Assembly (NCBI GenBank): GCA_900540855.1
Contig: UQHK01000001.1
Span: 62,001 to 126,000 of the forward strand
Direction of reading: 5' to 3'
DNA: 64,000 nt
Origin: an uncultured Collinsella sp.
GTDB lineage: Bacteria > Actinomycetota > Coriobacteriia > Coriobacteriales > Coriobacteriaceae
The position numbers and the translations under genes are program-made. The number at the start of each line of letters is the position of its first letter. Within the stretch, counting starts at the first letter, position 1. The notes below the pieces were generated by a model, which saw nothing but the letters and a program-made list of their open reading frames with translations, ran no database searches and was not told the origin of the DNA. This document shows, one piece after another, positions 27,281 through 35,351 of the stretch.

Positions 27281-29707
27281 TTATGCGTGCCAGATCTCGT
27301 CGCGATACTCGCGAATGGTGCGGTCGGACGAGAACCAGCCACTCGAGGCGGTGTTGAGCAGGGCCTTGCGGTTCCAGGTCTCCTGGTCGCCGTAGCTGCC
27401 GGTGAGCTTTTCCCATGCATCCACGTAGCTGCGGAAGTCGGCCATGACCAGGTCGGGGTCGTTGTTGTTCATGAGCTCGTTGTAGATGCTCTCGAAGTTG
27501 CCCGAAAGACCCGCAAAGGTGTTGTCCTTGAGCTCGTCCATCACGCGGCCCAGACGCTCGCGGTCGCCGTTGAGGGTATCCCACGCAAAGTAGCTGTTGG
27601 ATGCCCAGAGCTGCTCGACCTCGGGAGCGGTCAGGCCAAAGATGGCCTCGTTCTCACGGCCGGCCAGGTCGGCGATCTCGATGTTGGCGCCGTCGAGGGT
27701 GCCCAGCGTAATGGCGCCGTTCATCATGAGCTTCATGTTGGACGTGCCCGAGGCCTCCTTGCCGGCCGTGGAGATCTGCTCCGAGATCTCGGCGGCGGGG
27801 TAGATGAGCTGGGCGTTGCTCACGCGGAAGTTGGGGATAAAGCAGACCTTCATGACCTCGTTGACGCGGGCATCGTTGTTGATGACGTCGGCAACGGAGT
27901 TAATGAGGCGGATGGTCTCCTTGGCGAAGGTGTAGCTCGAGGCAGCCTTGCCACTAAAGATGAAGGTCGTCGGCGTCACGTGGAAGTTGGGGTCGGCGAT
28001 GCGACGGTTGTAGATGTCCATCACCTTCATGATGTTCATGAGCTGGCGCTTATAGGCGTGGAAGCGCTTTACCTGGACATCGAAGACGGTGTTGGGGTCA
28101 ATAACCAGACCGGTCTCGGCCTTGACGTAGGCGGCCAGACGCTCCTTGTTGGCGCGCTTGGAGGCACCCACGGCCTTCAGGAACTCGGTGTCGTCCTTAA
28201 ACTCCTTGAGTTTCTCCAGCTCAAAGGCGTCCTTCAGCCAGCCGTCGCCAATGGCCTCGGTCACGAGCTTGGCATAGGTGGGGTTGGCCTCGGCAAAGAA
28301 GCGACGGTGCGAGATGCCGTTGGTCTTGTTGTTGAACTTCTCGGGCGTCAGGGCATAGAAGTCCTTGAGCACGATGTTCTTGATGATGTCGGAGTGGATC
28401 TTGGCCACGCCGTTGACGCTGTGGCTGCAGATCACAGACAGGTTGGCCATGCGAATCTCGCCGTCCCACAGAATGGCGGTCTGGCGCAGACGCTCCTGCC
28501 AGCCCTCCTGCGTGGTGTCGAACGCCTCGTGCCAACGACGGCTGATCTCGTCGATGATCTGGTACACGCGGGGGAGGAGCTTGGAGAACGTGCCGATGGG
28601 CCACTTCTCCAGAGCCTCGGGCAGGATGGTGTGGTTGGTGTAGCTCACGACCTGCGTCACGATGTTCCAGGCGTCGTCCCACTCGAGCTTCTTCTCGTCG
28701 ATGAGGATGCGCATGAGCTCGGGGCCGCACATGGCGGGGTGCGTGTCGTTGGTGTGGATGGCCACAAACTGCGGCAGCAGCTCCCAGTTCTCGCCGTGCT
28801 CCTTCTCAAAGGTGTCGAGCAGGCTGTAGATGCCGGCCGAGACAAACAGGTACTCCTGCTTCAGGCGCAGCAGACGGCCGTGCTCGCCGGCGTCGTTGGG
28901 GTAGAGGATGGCGCTGATGGCCTCGGCCTCGGCGCGCTCGGCGTCGGCCAGGGCGTAGTCGCCGCGGTTGAAGGCCTCAAGGTCAAAGTGCTCCTCGACC
29001 GGCTCGGCAGCCCAGACGCGCAGCTTGTTGACGGTCTCGCCAGCATAGCCCACCACGGGGATGTCGTAGGGGACGGCCAGGATATCCTGCGTGTCCACCG
29101 TGCGGTAGAACGTGCGACCGTTCTCCTCAAAGCCTTCAACATGGCCACCAAACTTAATGGTCACGGCCTTGTCCTGACGACGGACCTCCCAGGGATAGCC
29201 GTGGGTGAGCCACTCGTCGGTGGCCTCGACCTGGCTGCCGTTGACGATCTCCTGCTTAAACAAGCCGTAGCGGTAGCGCATGCCGTTGCCGTAGCCGGCA
29301 ATGCCCTCGGCTGCCATGGAATCCAGGAAGCATGCGGCCAGACGGCCCAGGCCGCCGTTGCCCAGCGCCGGATCGGGCTCTTGGTTCTCGATGACGGAAA
29401 GGTCAAAGCCCATGTCGTCGAGCGCCTCGGCGACCATATCGCGCACGCCAAAGTTGAGCAGGTAGTTGTCGAGCAGGCGGCCGATCAAAAACTCGATCGA
29501 GAAGTAGTAAACGCGCTTCTTGCCCTCGGCGGTGGCGCGGGCGTCACTCTTGGTGGCAACGGTGCGCGCCTTCTCGGCCACGAGCTTGGCCAGGGCGTTA
29601 AAGCGGTCGAGGTCGCTGGCAGCCTCGACGCTCTTGCCGCTAATGCTCATGACGGCATCGCGATAGAGCTCAGTAAACTCCTGCTTGTTGTCGAAGATCT
29701 TATTCAT
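27281..29707 (-). CDS. glgP: Glycogen / maltodextrin phosphorylase
   Basis: The 808-residue GT35 enzyme releases glucose 1-phosphate from glycogen ends using pyridoxal phosphate. The PLP-lysine motif EASGTSNMKLMMNGA is present near residue 655, with AACFLDSMAAEGIAGYGNGM near 130 and the substrate region LDGANIEI. Length is typical (about 800). ATG at 29707 has GGAAAGGAACG upstream. It lies between glgB (94 bases upstream) and glgC on one strand, so degradation and synthesis genes are probably co-transcribed. One long open frame on the opposite strand is only a shadow of its codon bias. Confidence 0.95.
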   Translation of the reverse strand: MNKIFDNKQEFTELYRDAVMSISGKSVEAASDLDRFNALAKLVAEKARTVATKSDARATAEGKKRVYYFSIEFLIGRLLDNYLLNFGVRDMVAEALDDMGFDLSVIENQEPDPALGNGGLGRLAACFLDSMAAEGIAGYGNGMRYRYGLFKQEIVNGSQVEATDEWLTHGYPWEVRRQDKAVTIKFGGHVEGFEENGRTFYRTVDTQDILAVPYDIPVVGYAGETVNKLRVWAAEPVEEHFDLEAFNRGDYALADAERAEAEAISAILYPNDAGEHGRLLRLKQEYLFVSAGIYSLLDTFEKEHGENWELLPQFVAIHTNDTHPAMCGPELMRILIDEKKLEWDDAWNIVTQVVSYTNHTILPEALEKWPIGTFSKLLPRVYQIIDEISRRWHEAFDTTQEGWQERLRQTAILWDGEIRMANLSVICSHSVNGVAKIHSDIIKNIVLKDFYALTPEKFNNKTNGISHRRFFAEANPTYAKLVTEAIGDGWLKDAFELEKLKEFKDDTEFLKAVGASKRANKERLAAYVKAETGLVIDPNTVFDVQVKRFHAYKRQLMNIMKVMDIYNRRIADPNFHVTPTTFIFSGKAASSYTFAKETIRLINSVADVINNDARVNEVMKVCFIPNFRVSNAQLIYPAAEISEQISTAGKEASGTSNMKLMMNGAITLGTLDGANIEIADLAGRENEAIFGLTAPEVEQLWASNSYFAWDTLNGDRERLGRVMDELKDNTFAGLSGNFESIYNELMNNNDPDLVMADFRSYVDAWEKLTGSYGDQETWNRKALLNTASSGWFSSDRTIREYRDEIWHA

Positions 29708-29801
29708 ACGTTCCTTTCCCCCGGGGATGTTTCTCCCGGAACGGTTATGACATGTATCCTACGCCTCGTCGGGGCGGTTATTTACAGTGGTAACGCCTTT
29801 G

Positions 29802-32063
29802 TTACGCTTTCTTAGCAGGAGCCTTAACGGCAGCTGCCTTAGCCTTGGGAGCGGCCTTTTTGGTGGCTGCCTTTTTGGCCGTGGTGGACTTGGCCGAAGC
29901 CTTGGCAGCGGGCTTGGTAGCCTTCGCCTTAGCTGGAGCCTTCTTAGCAGCCGCGGCCTTGGGCTTTACCGAGGACGAGCGCTTACGCGTCGCCTTCTTG
30001 GGCTCCTCAACCACGGGCGGCTTGTAGCTGCTGGGGCCGCGGCGCTTAAGCACTACGCCTGCCAGGCCGGGCACCTTAATCTCAATGGAGTCCATCTGCC
30101 CGTTCCAGGGATAGGGCTCGCTCGAGCAGGTGTAGGGTTCCTCGCCGGCATAGCCGCTGCCACCGAACTCTGGACGGTCGGAATCAAAGATGACCTCCCA
30201 GTCGCCCTCGCGCGGCACTCCCACGCGGAAGCTCTCGTAGCTCGCCGGGTCAAAGTTGATCAGGATCACCAGGTCGTCGTCGATGTCCTCGCCCTGGCGC
30301 ACAAAGCTCACGATGGACTGCTTGGAGTTGTCCGCATCGATCCAGGTAAAGCCGTCGTCGGTGTAGCCGCGCTCGTACAGGGCGGGCTCGGCGGTGTACA
30401 GGTGGTTGAGCGCCTTGATAAACGCCTGATGATGACGGTGAGTCTCGTACTCCTCGGTTAGGAACCACTGGATGGACTCGTAGTAGCGCCACTCAATAAA
30501 CTGGCCAATCTCGTTGCCCATAAAGTTGAGCTTGGCGCCGGGGTGCGTCATCTGGTAGAAGGCGAGCGTGCGCAGGCCGGCAAACTGGCGCCACCAGTCG
30601 CCCGGCATGCGGCCGATCAGCGAGCACTTGCCGTGCACGACCTCATCGTGGCTCAGCGGGCAAATAAAGTTCTCGGTAAAGGCGTACATGATGGAGAACG
30701 TGAGCAGCCCGTGGTTGCCGGGGCGCCACGGAAAATCGGTCTGCATGTAGTGCAGGGTGTCGTTCATCCAGCCCATGTCCCACTTGTAGTGGAAGCCCAG
30801 ACCGCCGTCCTGCGGCGGATAGGTCACGAGCGGCCACGCGGTGGACTCCTCGGCCATCATCATCACGTCGGGGTAGTGTGCCTCAACAGCGCAGTTGACC
30901 TGACGGATAAACGCGCTGGCGTCCAGGTCCTCCTCGGTACCGTACTTGTTGAACTTCTTTTGCCCGGGATCGTCGATGCCAAAGTTGAGGTACAGCATAC
31001 TGGACACGCCGTCCATGCGAATGCCGTCCACGTGGAAGTTCTCGAGCCAGTACAGCACGTTGGAGACCAGGAAGGAGCGGACCTCGCCGCGGGCGAAGTC
31101 AAACTTGTGCGTGCCCCAGTTGGGGTGAATCTCGTGCTCAAACAGCATGTGGCCGTTAAAGGTGGCAAGGCCGTGGGAGTCGGCGCAAAAACCGCCGGGC
31201 ACCCAGTCCATGATCACGCCGATGCCAGCCTCGTGGCACGCATCGATAAAGTGCATGAGCTGCTGCGGGTCACCATAACGCGACGTGGCGGCATAATAGC
31301 CGGTCGTCTGGTAGCCCCAGGAGCCGTCGAAGGGATGCTCCATGAGCGGCATGACCTCGATATGCGTATAGCCCATGTCGCGCACGTAGTCCACGAGCTC
31401 CACCGACAGGTCGTCGTAGGTGTAAAACTCGCCGCGCTGCGCGGGGAAGGGGTCCATGGGGCCGGGGTAGTTGCCGTACTCGTCCGGCTCGCCCTGTGGC
31501 GCGTCGCCGTGGCGCTTCCACGAGCCAATATGCACCTCGTAGATGTTAAGGGGCTGCGACATGTGGTTATGACTGGCGCGGCGCTTGAGCCATGCGGCGT
31601 CGTTCCACTTATAGCCATCGAGGGTCCACAACACGCTGGCGGTACCCGGAGGGCACTCAGCCTTAAAGGCGTACGGATCGGCCTTGTAGAGCTTCTCGCC
31701 CTCGTTGGTCTCAATGAGATACTTATAGAGCTGACCCTGCTCGGCGCCAGGAATAAAGCCTTCCCAAATAGCGCTCGTATGCACGAGCACCAGAGGGTTG
31801 GCTTCCTCATCCCAGTCGTTAAATTCGCCAATGACATGCACGCTCTTTACATCGGGCGCCCAAACGCAAAAGCGCCAGCCGCGCGTACGGTTCTGCGTGT
31901 CGGGGTGCGCGCCCATCTTTTCCCAGCTGCGCTCCCACGTGCCGATGCCAAACAGGTAGACATCGTCCTTGGAGAGTTCCGGTGCGTGCGGGGCGGCTTT
32001 ACGGGTAGCGGGCTTTTTAGTTGCTGGCTTTAGCTTTGTATCGCTCACGTTTGATCCCATCAT
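29802..32063 (-). CDS. glgB: 1,4-alpha-glucan branching enzyme with Lys/Ala-rich tail
   Basis: The roughly 753-residue GH13 enzyme introduces alpha-1,6 branches into glycogen. A CBM48-like N-terminal domain (WRFCVWAPDVKSVHVIGEF) precedes the catalytic barrel: HPFDGSWGYQTTGYYAATSR, nucleophile in VDGIRMDGVSSMLY, acid in MMAEESTAWP, and LSHDEVVHGKCSL. After about residue 675 a 75-residue low-complexity tail follows (KKAPAKAKATKPAAKASAK), similar in style to the GlgA tail; the N terminus also has a short KPATKKPATRKA stretch. The start is uncertain: ATG at 32063 or 32060, or a GTG at about 32048, and none has a strong ribosome site. It is the first gene of the glycogen operon, divergent from the HAD gene. 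Confidence 0.93.
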   Translation of the reverse strand: MMGSNVSDTKLKPATKKPATRKAAPHAPELSKDDVYLFGIGTWERSWEKMGAHPDTQNRTRGWRFCVWAPDVKSVHVIGEFNDWDEEANPLVLVHTSAIWEGFIPGAEQGQLYKYLIETNEGEKLYKADPYAFKAECPPGTASVLWTLDGYKWNDAAWLKRRASHNHMSQPLNIYEVHIGSWKRHGDAPQGEPDEYGNYPGPMDPFPAQRGEFYTYDDLSVELVDYVRDMGYTHIEVMPLMEHPFDGSWGYQTTGYYAATSRYGDPQQLMHFIDACHEAGIGVIMDWVPGGFCADSHGLATFNGHMLFEHEIHPNWGTHKFDFARGEVRSFLVSNVLYWLENFHVDGIRMDGVSSMLYLNFGIDDPGQKKFNKYGTEEDLDASAFIRQVNCAVEAHYPDVMMMAEESTAWPLVTYPPQDGGLGFHYKWDMGWMNDTLHYMQTDFPWRPGNHGLLTFSIMYAFTENFICPLSHDEVVHGKCSLIGRMPGDWWRQFAGLRTLAFYQMTHPGAKLNFMGNEIGQFIEWRYYESIQWFLTEEYETHRHHQAFIKALNHLYTAEPALYERGYTDDGFTWIDADNSKQSIVSFVRQGEDIDDDLVILINFDPASYESFRVGVPREGDWEVIFDSDRPEFGGSGYAGEEPYTCSSEPYPWNGQMDSIEIKVPGLAGVVLKRRGPSSYKPPVVEEPKKATRKRSSSVKPKAAAAKKAPAKAKATKPAAKASAKSTTAKKAATKKAAPKAKAAAVKAPAKKA

Positions 32064-32149
32064 GACGCGGCAGCGTGTTGCCTTGGTGACTAGATGCGAA
32101 AGGTCCAAGGCTGCACGAATCGAAGGGACGGCGATAGTTCTATGATTCG

Positions 32150-32173
32150 TTCCACCTCGCGTGCTCGGTGGAA
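32150..32173 (-). promoter_or_regulatory. Hairpin in the glgB upstream region
   Basis: ttccacc (32150-32156) pairs with ggtggaa (32167-32173) around a ten-base loop. It lies 87 bases upstream of the likely glgB start, so it is either in the leader or near the promoter. No convincing -35/-10 pair could be fixed for glgB. Confidence 0.35.
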
Positions 32174-32284
32174 CTTTCGGCACGAAATACGATAACACCT
32201 GTTCGTTACTTTTATGGAGAAAAGTGGATTTGCGGCGGTGTTTAATCGGCGAGCGCCATGTTTAGACCACTGGCAGAATTGCGA

Positions 32285-32372
32285 TGGTAAAACTCTTGAC
32301 AGTTTTACCAATTAGGGTTTCAAGATTGTTAGTCTGACGTTTGGTAAAACGTTTTTAGCAGGATGTTTACCA
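32285..32372. promoter_or_regulatory. Four TGGTAAA half-sites between glgB and the HAD gene
   Basis: tggtaaaact (32285-32294) and agttttacca (32301-32310) form a perfect 10-bp inverted repeat around cttgac. A second inverted pair is tggtaaa (32342-32348) and tttacca (32366-32372); inside it lies the palindrome aaaacgtttt (32346-32355), which resembles a LacI-family operator core. A TTGACA (32297-32302) sits in the first pair as a possible -35 for the HAD gene, with only a weak -10 about 17-18 bases on. The pattern suggests an operator for a sugar-responsive repressor acting on one or both divergent genes. Confidence 0.6.
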
Positions 32373-32394
32373 TTTGACATCGAAAGGTTCGTTT

Positions 32395-33084
32395 ATGTCC
32401 CAGACCGCTGCTCCCAATGTCGCTTTTATTTTCGATTGCGACGGAACACTGGTTAATAGCACCCCCGTTTGGGCCTATGCTCAGCCCGAGTTATTGCACC
32501 GCCACGGAGTTGACGTAACGGTCGACGATTTTGCCCAATTTGAGCATTTGTCGCTCGAGGACGAGTGCCAGGCCTACCACGACACCTGGGGCATTGGAGC
32601 GAATGGCGAGGAGCTGTATCGCGAGCTGAGCGACATCCTGATCGATGGCTACTCCAAGGTGCCACCGCGCGAGGGGCTCTTGGCATTTTTGGAGCAGGCG
32701 AAGGCGGCGGGCATTGCCATGTGCGTTGCCACGTCTACGCCAGCCGAGCTGGTTAAGTCTGCGCTTGCGGGAGCCGGGCTCGATGCCTACATGGAGTTTG
32801 TTACCACGACGGGTGAGGCAGGACGCTCCAAACAGTTCCCCGACGTATACGAGTTGGCGCTGCGCCGTCTGGAGGAGCGCCATGGGCATAAGTTTGACCG
32901 CGCATGGGTGTTTGAGGACGCCGTTTTTGGCCTAAAGAGCTCTGGGGTCGCTGGCTTTAAGCGCGTGGGCATCTATGACCCGCACGGCCGCATGAAGCGC
33001 GACGAAGTGCGTGGCAACTGCGATATCTTTATCGACAGCTACGAGGAGCTTGACCTTGCCCGTGTGCTTACTTTTGAGGGATAG
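32395..33084 (+). CDS. HAD-superfamily hydrolase, beta-phosphoglucomutase/phosphatase type
   Basis: The 229-residue protein has the HAD core: motif I FDCDGTLVNSTPVW (two catalytic Asp, residues 13-26), motif II ATST near 116, a lysine in GEAGRSKQFPDVY and motif III FEDAVFGLKSSGVAG near 173. The helical cap between motifs I and II is of the PGMB/phosphoglycolate phosphatase kind. It probably dephosphorylates a sugar phosphate or isomerises one; the exact substrate is unknown. ATG at 32395 has GAAAGG eight bases before. It is divergent from glgB across a region with TGGTAAA half-sites, so it may be co-regulated with sugar storage. The thiamine pyrophosphokinase gene starts nine bases after its stop, suggesting an operon. 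Confidence 0.85.
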   Translation: MSQTAAPNVAFIFDCDGTLVNSTPVWAYAQPELLHRHGVDVTVDDFAQFEHLSLEDECQAYHDTWGIGANGEELYRELSDILIDGYSKVPPREGLLAFLEQAKAAGIAMCVATSTPAELVKSALAGAGLDAYMEFVTTTGEAGRSKQFPDVYELALRRLEERHGHKFDRAWVFEDAVFGLKSSGVAGFKRVGIYDPHGRMKRDEVRGNCDIFIDSYEELDLARVLTFEG

Positions 33085-33093
33085 GCGAGGGCT

Positions 33094-33735
33094 GTGGTTT
33101 GTAAGGTATTAGTGGTCTGCGGCTCGCCCGTGGTGGCGAGCGCGGATCTGTTGCGTAGGCTAGCAGGGGAGTGCGACCACGTCATCGCTGTGGACCGCGG
33201 CCTGGATGCTCTGCTGGGTGCCGGTTTGAGCTGCGACGTATATGTGGGGGATGCCGACACGGTGAGCGACGCAGGCCGCGCGCTGGTCGATGCCGCCACC
33301 GACTTTGAAGTTGAACGCCACGACCCGTACAAGGACTACACCGATCTGGCGCTGGCGCTCGATTCCGTCCGCCGTCGCTGGCCGGGTGCCGAAGTGGTCG
33401 CGACTTGCGCCACGGGCGGCCGCCCGGACATGGCCCTAAGCGTCCTAGGCCTATTAGCCAACTACAAAGATGCTCCCGTCTGGATTGCCGAGGACAAGAC
33501 CACGGCCCGCATTCTGCACGAAGGCGAATCCTGGACCATTGAGAATGCAACCGGCAAAACCTTCTCCATCATTGCCATAGCCCCCAACACCGAGGTAAGC
33601 GAACACGGCCTAGAATGGGAACTAGATCACAGCCCCCTAGGCCTACTGGCCGATACAGGCATCAGCAACATAGTAAGAACAACAGCCACCATAACCGTCC
33701 ACCAAGGAACCGCAATCGGATTCTTACTCCGGTAG
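33094..33735 (+). CDS. Thiamine pyrophosphokinase
   Basis: The 213-residue protein matches thiamine diphosphokinase (thiN/TPK1), which makes thiamine pyrophosphate from thiamine and ATP. The catalytic-domain motifs are VIAVDRGLDALLGAG, YVGDADTVSD, a phosphate-handling acidic run (DPYKDYTDLALAL) and ATGGRPDMALSVLGLLANY, equivalent to the family GGRxDH segment (His replaced by Met here). The C-terminal part is a beta-sandwich. GTG at 33094 follows GAGGG; no upstream in-frame ATG fits. It begins nine bases after the HAD gene. The last 40 codons use more A-ending codons than the rest. No TPP-riboswitch motif was seen. Confidence 0.8.
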   Translation: MVCKVLVVCGSPVVASADLLRRLAGECDHVIAVDRGLDALLGAGLSCDVYVGDADTVSDAGRALVDAATDFEVERHDPYKDYTDLALALDSVRRRWPGAEVVATCATGGRPDMALSVLGLLANYKDAPVWIAEDKTTARILHEGESWTIENATGKTFSIIAIAPNTEVSEHGLEWELDHSPLGLLADTGISNIVRTTATITVHQGTAIGFLLR

Positions 33736-33812
33736 GGATTTTTGGGACCGGCCATAAAATTGCGCACTGGCCGAAGGCCAGGGTGAAATTTTAGGACCTG
33801 TCCCAAAATCCC
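33735..33812. repeat. 78-bp imperfect palindrome with GGGAC/GTCCC arms
   Basis: gggatttttgggaccgg... at 33735 and ...cctgtcccaaaatccc ending at 33812 are imperfect inverted repeats. The centre holds a perfect small hairpin, ctggcc gaa ggccag (about 33767-33781). It begins one base before the end of the thiamine pyrophosphokinase gene region and could be its terminator. It shares GGGAC/GTCCC with other palindromes here. Confidence 0.65.
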
Positions 33813-33843
33813 GTAAGTCACCCCAACAACCCAAAAAAAGTCC

Positions 33844-33872
33844 TTGCATCAAAGAAAGTCTTCCCCTATAGT
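33844..33872 (+). promoter_or_regulatory. Promoter of tRNA-Ala
   Basis: TTGCAT (33844-33849) and TATAGT (33867-33872) are 17 bases apart, ending 13 bases before the tRNA. Confidence 0.6.
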
Positions 33873-33885
33873 AATTCCTCGTCAT

Positions 33886-33961
33886 GGGGGCGTAGCTCAG
33901 CTGGGAGAGCGCTTGACTGGCAGTCAAGAGGTCAGGGGTTCGATCCCCCTCGTCTCCACCA
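33886..33961 (+). tRNA. tRNA-Ala (anticodon GGC)
   Basis: The 76-base gene folds as a cloverleaf with encoded CCA. The acceptor pair is GGGGGCG with CGTCTCC (two G-U pairs). The anticodon arm is TTGA-CTGGCAG-TCAA, giving GGC for alanine codons GCC and GCT. The T arm is AGGGG-TTCGATC-CCCCT. It marks the left edge of the polysaccharide locus. Confidence 0.95.
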
Positions 33962-33971
33962 TTGTGAATGC

Positions 33972-34002
33972 AAAGGCCTTCGGAATTCCGAAGGCCTTTT
34001 TT
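33972..34002 (+). terminator. Terminator after tRNA-Ala
   Basis: aaaggccttcggaa and ttccgaaggccttt form a perfect 28-base palindrome (33972-33999) followed by ttt, ten bases past the tRNA. Confidence 0.85.
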
Positions 34003-34271
34003 CATGCCAAAATACCTCGCGCCACAAATCCATACCCACATCAACAAAAAGTTGCACAATTTATTTCCCATGTCTGTACATAGTTTGTTATCCAAACGCA
34101 ATTACCAGTGTAGCTCGCTGCTCCAGTTGGGCTTCAGGAACGCTCCCAATTATTGCCAGCGCCCCAATAACCTGCGCCAACGTGAACAACATCCCAAAAC
34201 AACCCCCTTAAGCACGTCAAATGAACGATATGTTGTCCAACGCAGCCCAAATCGGTTTCGCTATCAGCTTG

Positions 34272-34739
34272 TGCTAGGATACCTAACGTTACATGAGTTC
34301 AACTGTGCTCGTGGCTCCAGCAAGCCATAAAGCGCAGGGTCGATCAGCATCCGGCCGTAACGGCGGTGCCAGAAACACCACGAGCTCCAATAAAGATGTC
34401 ATGCGACTTTATTTATTTGCATTGAGTTACTTTCGAGATGCAAGTAATTATTAGAGCGCTTGTCAAAGCGTAGCAGTTTTTCAGCTGTTTGCGTGCGGTC
34501 CAGTTTTGAAATCACTTGACCGGTTCGCACGCAGCCAGCTGAGGCTGCAGGCAATCTTGCGATACGTGCCTGCAGCCTCAGCGCTGCTTCTGTACATACC
34601 GTTCACGGTGGGGCAGAGCCACGTGCTTGTCTAACTGGGCTCAGGGTTTGAATATGGAGCGCCTTCGCGCACAAGCGCCCTGGCGAAGCCATACCCAAAC
34701 CCCGTGAGCCACACGTAAGACAGCAAGGGGGTGGTGCTC
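34272..34739 (+). promoter_or_regulatory. Long structured leader of the LoaP-type gene
   Basis: From tRNA-Ala to the NusG-like gene there are about 780 bases without a gene. A possible extended -10 (tgctaggat, 34272-34280) would start a leader of about 450 bases. It contains a long-range stem gctcgtgg/ccacgagc (34307-34314/34378-34385) around a GC-rich domain, hairpin A cagctg-tt-tgcgtgcg with cgcacgca-gc-cagctg (34482-34541), hairpin B (34538-34582), and an outer stem ggctca..ggtttg with caaacccc..tgagcc (34638-34710) just before the ribosome site. Hairpins A and B share 34538-34541, so they compete. None is followed by a T-run. NusG paralogues of the LoaP kind are known to recognise RNA hairpins in leaders of the operons they control. 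Confidence 0.5.
34538..34582 (+). other. Perfect 16-bp stem-loop in the loaP leader
   Basis: gctgaggctgcaggca (34538-34553) is the exact reverse complement of tgcctgcagcctcagc (34567-34582), with a 13-base loop. It is the most stable element of the leader and lacks a terminator T-run. Confidence 0.85.
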
Positions 34740-35285
34740 GTGTGGTATGTGATCCAGGTCATTAACGGTCGCGAAGACGTAATGCGCGAGCGCATCGAGC
34801 GCATGGTGCCGGATGGGGCTATGCAGGAGCTCTTTTATCCCCAGTATCAAACCGAGATTAAGGTACACGGCGAATGGGTCAGCACGACCAAGCCGCTCTT
34901 TCCCGGTTATCTGATCTGCGATACGGCAAATCCTCGCACCGTGCAACAGTGTCTTCTGCGCATGGACGACTTTGCCCGGGTGCTTACCCAGGACGGTCAG
35001 TTTGTGCCGCTGGCAAAAGAAGAGACCCAGCTCATTGGCAGTTTCACTAATAGGGGAGACCGTGTGGTGCCCATGAGTGAGGCCCTAAAAGATGGCGATC
35101 AGGTCGTAGTAACGGCTGGTCCGCTGCTGGGCCACGAAGGTCTCATTAAAACCATTAACAGACGCAAGAGTACTGCTTATTTGGAGCTCGATCTGTGCGG
35201 CCGACGCGTGACTACCCGCGTTGGCCTTGCCGTGCTTTCAGCCGAGCAGCGCGTAATGCGAAACCTTAAAAAGGCGATCGCCTAA
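34740..35285 (+). CDS. Specialised NusG paralogue (LoaP/RfaH-type antiterminator)
   Basis: The 181-residue protein has a NusG N-terminal domain (MWYVIQVINGREDVMRERIE at the start, FYPQYQ and KPLFPGYLIC near residue 50-65) and a C-terminal KOW domain (DGDQVVVTAGPLLGHEGLIK). It lacks the neighbours of the housekeeping nusG (secE, ribosomal protein L11). It is instead the first gene of a polysaccharide operon, as for LoaP, UpxY and RfaH, which bind RNA polymerase and suppress termination in long operons. GTG at 34740 is chosen because a GGGGG tract lies eight bases upstream and the protein then begins with the classic MWYVIQV; GTGs at 34731 and 34734 sit in the ribosome site. The priming transferase starts about 66 bases downstream. 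Confidence 0.88.
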   Translation: MWYVIQVINGREDVMRERIERMVPDGAMQELFYPQYQTEIKVHGEWVSTTKPLFPGYLICDTANPRTVQQCLLRMDDFARVLTQDGQFVPLAKEETQLIGSFTNRGDRVVPMSEALKDGDQVVVTAGPLLGHEGLIKTINRRKSTAYLELDLCGRRVTTRVGLAVLSAEQRVMRNLKKAIA

Positions 35286-35351
35286 GTGCGGGCGGTCGCC
35301 ACACAGTGCAGGGAGGATCCCCGAGCTGGGGACGTAGTGTTGGAAGAGAAC

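Noticed and set aside
27113..29815. A 900-codon open frame antisense to glgP
   Set aside because: It has no family motifs, runs opposite to a clear phosphorylase gene, and its Val/Leu/Gly/Asp-rich product is the usual shadow of high-GC codon bias. Similar frames opposite glgB, glgA, priA and rmlCD were rejected for the same reason.
33962..34271. Protein-coding gene between tRNA-Ala and the loaP leader
   Set aside because: Open frames here start inside the tRNA terminator, have no ribosome site and no family features. The stretch is better read as non-coding.
34740..35285. Housekeeping nusG
   Set aside because: It is not next to secE or rplK and it heads a polysaccharide operon with a long leader, so a specialised paralogue is more likely.
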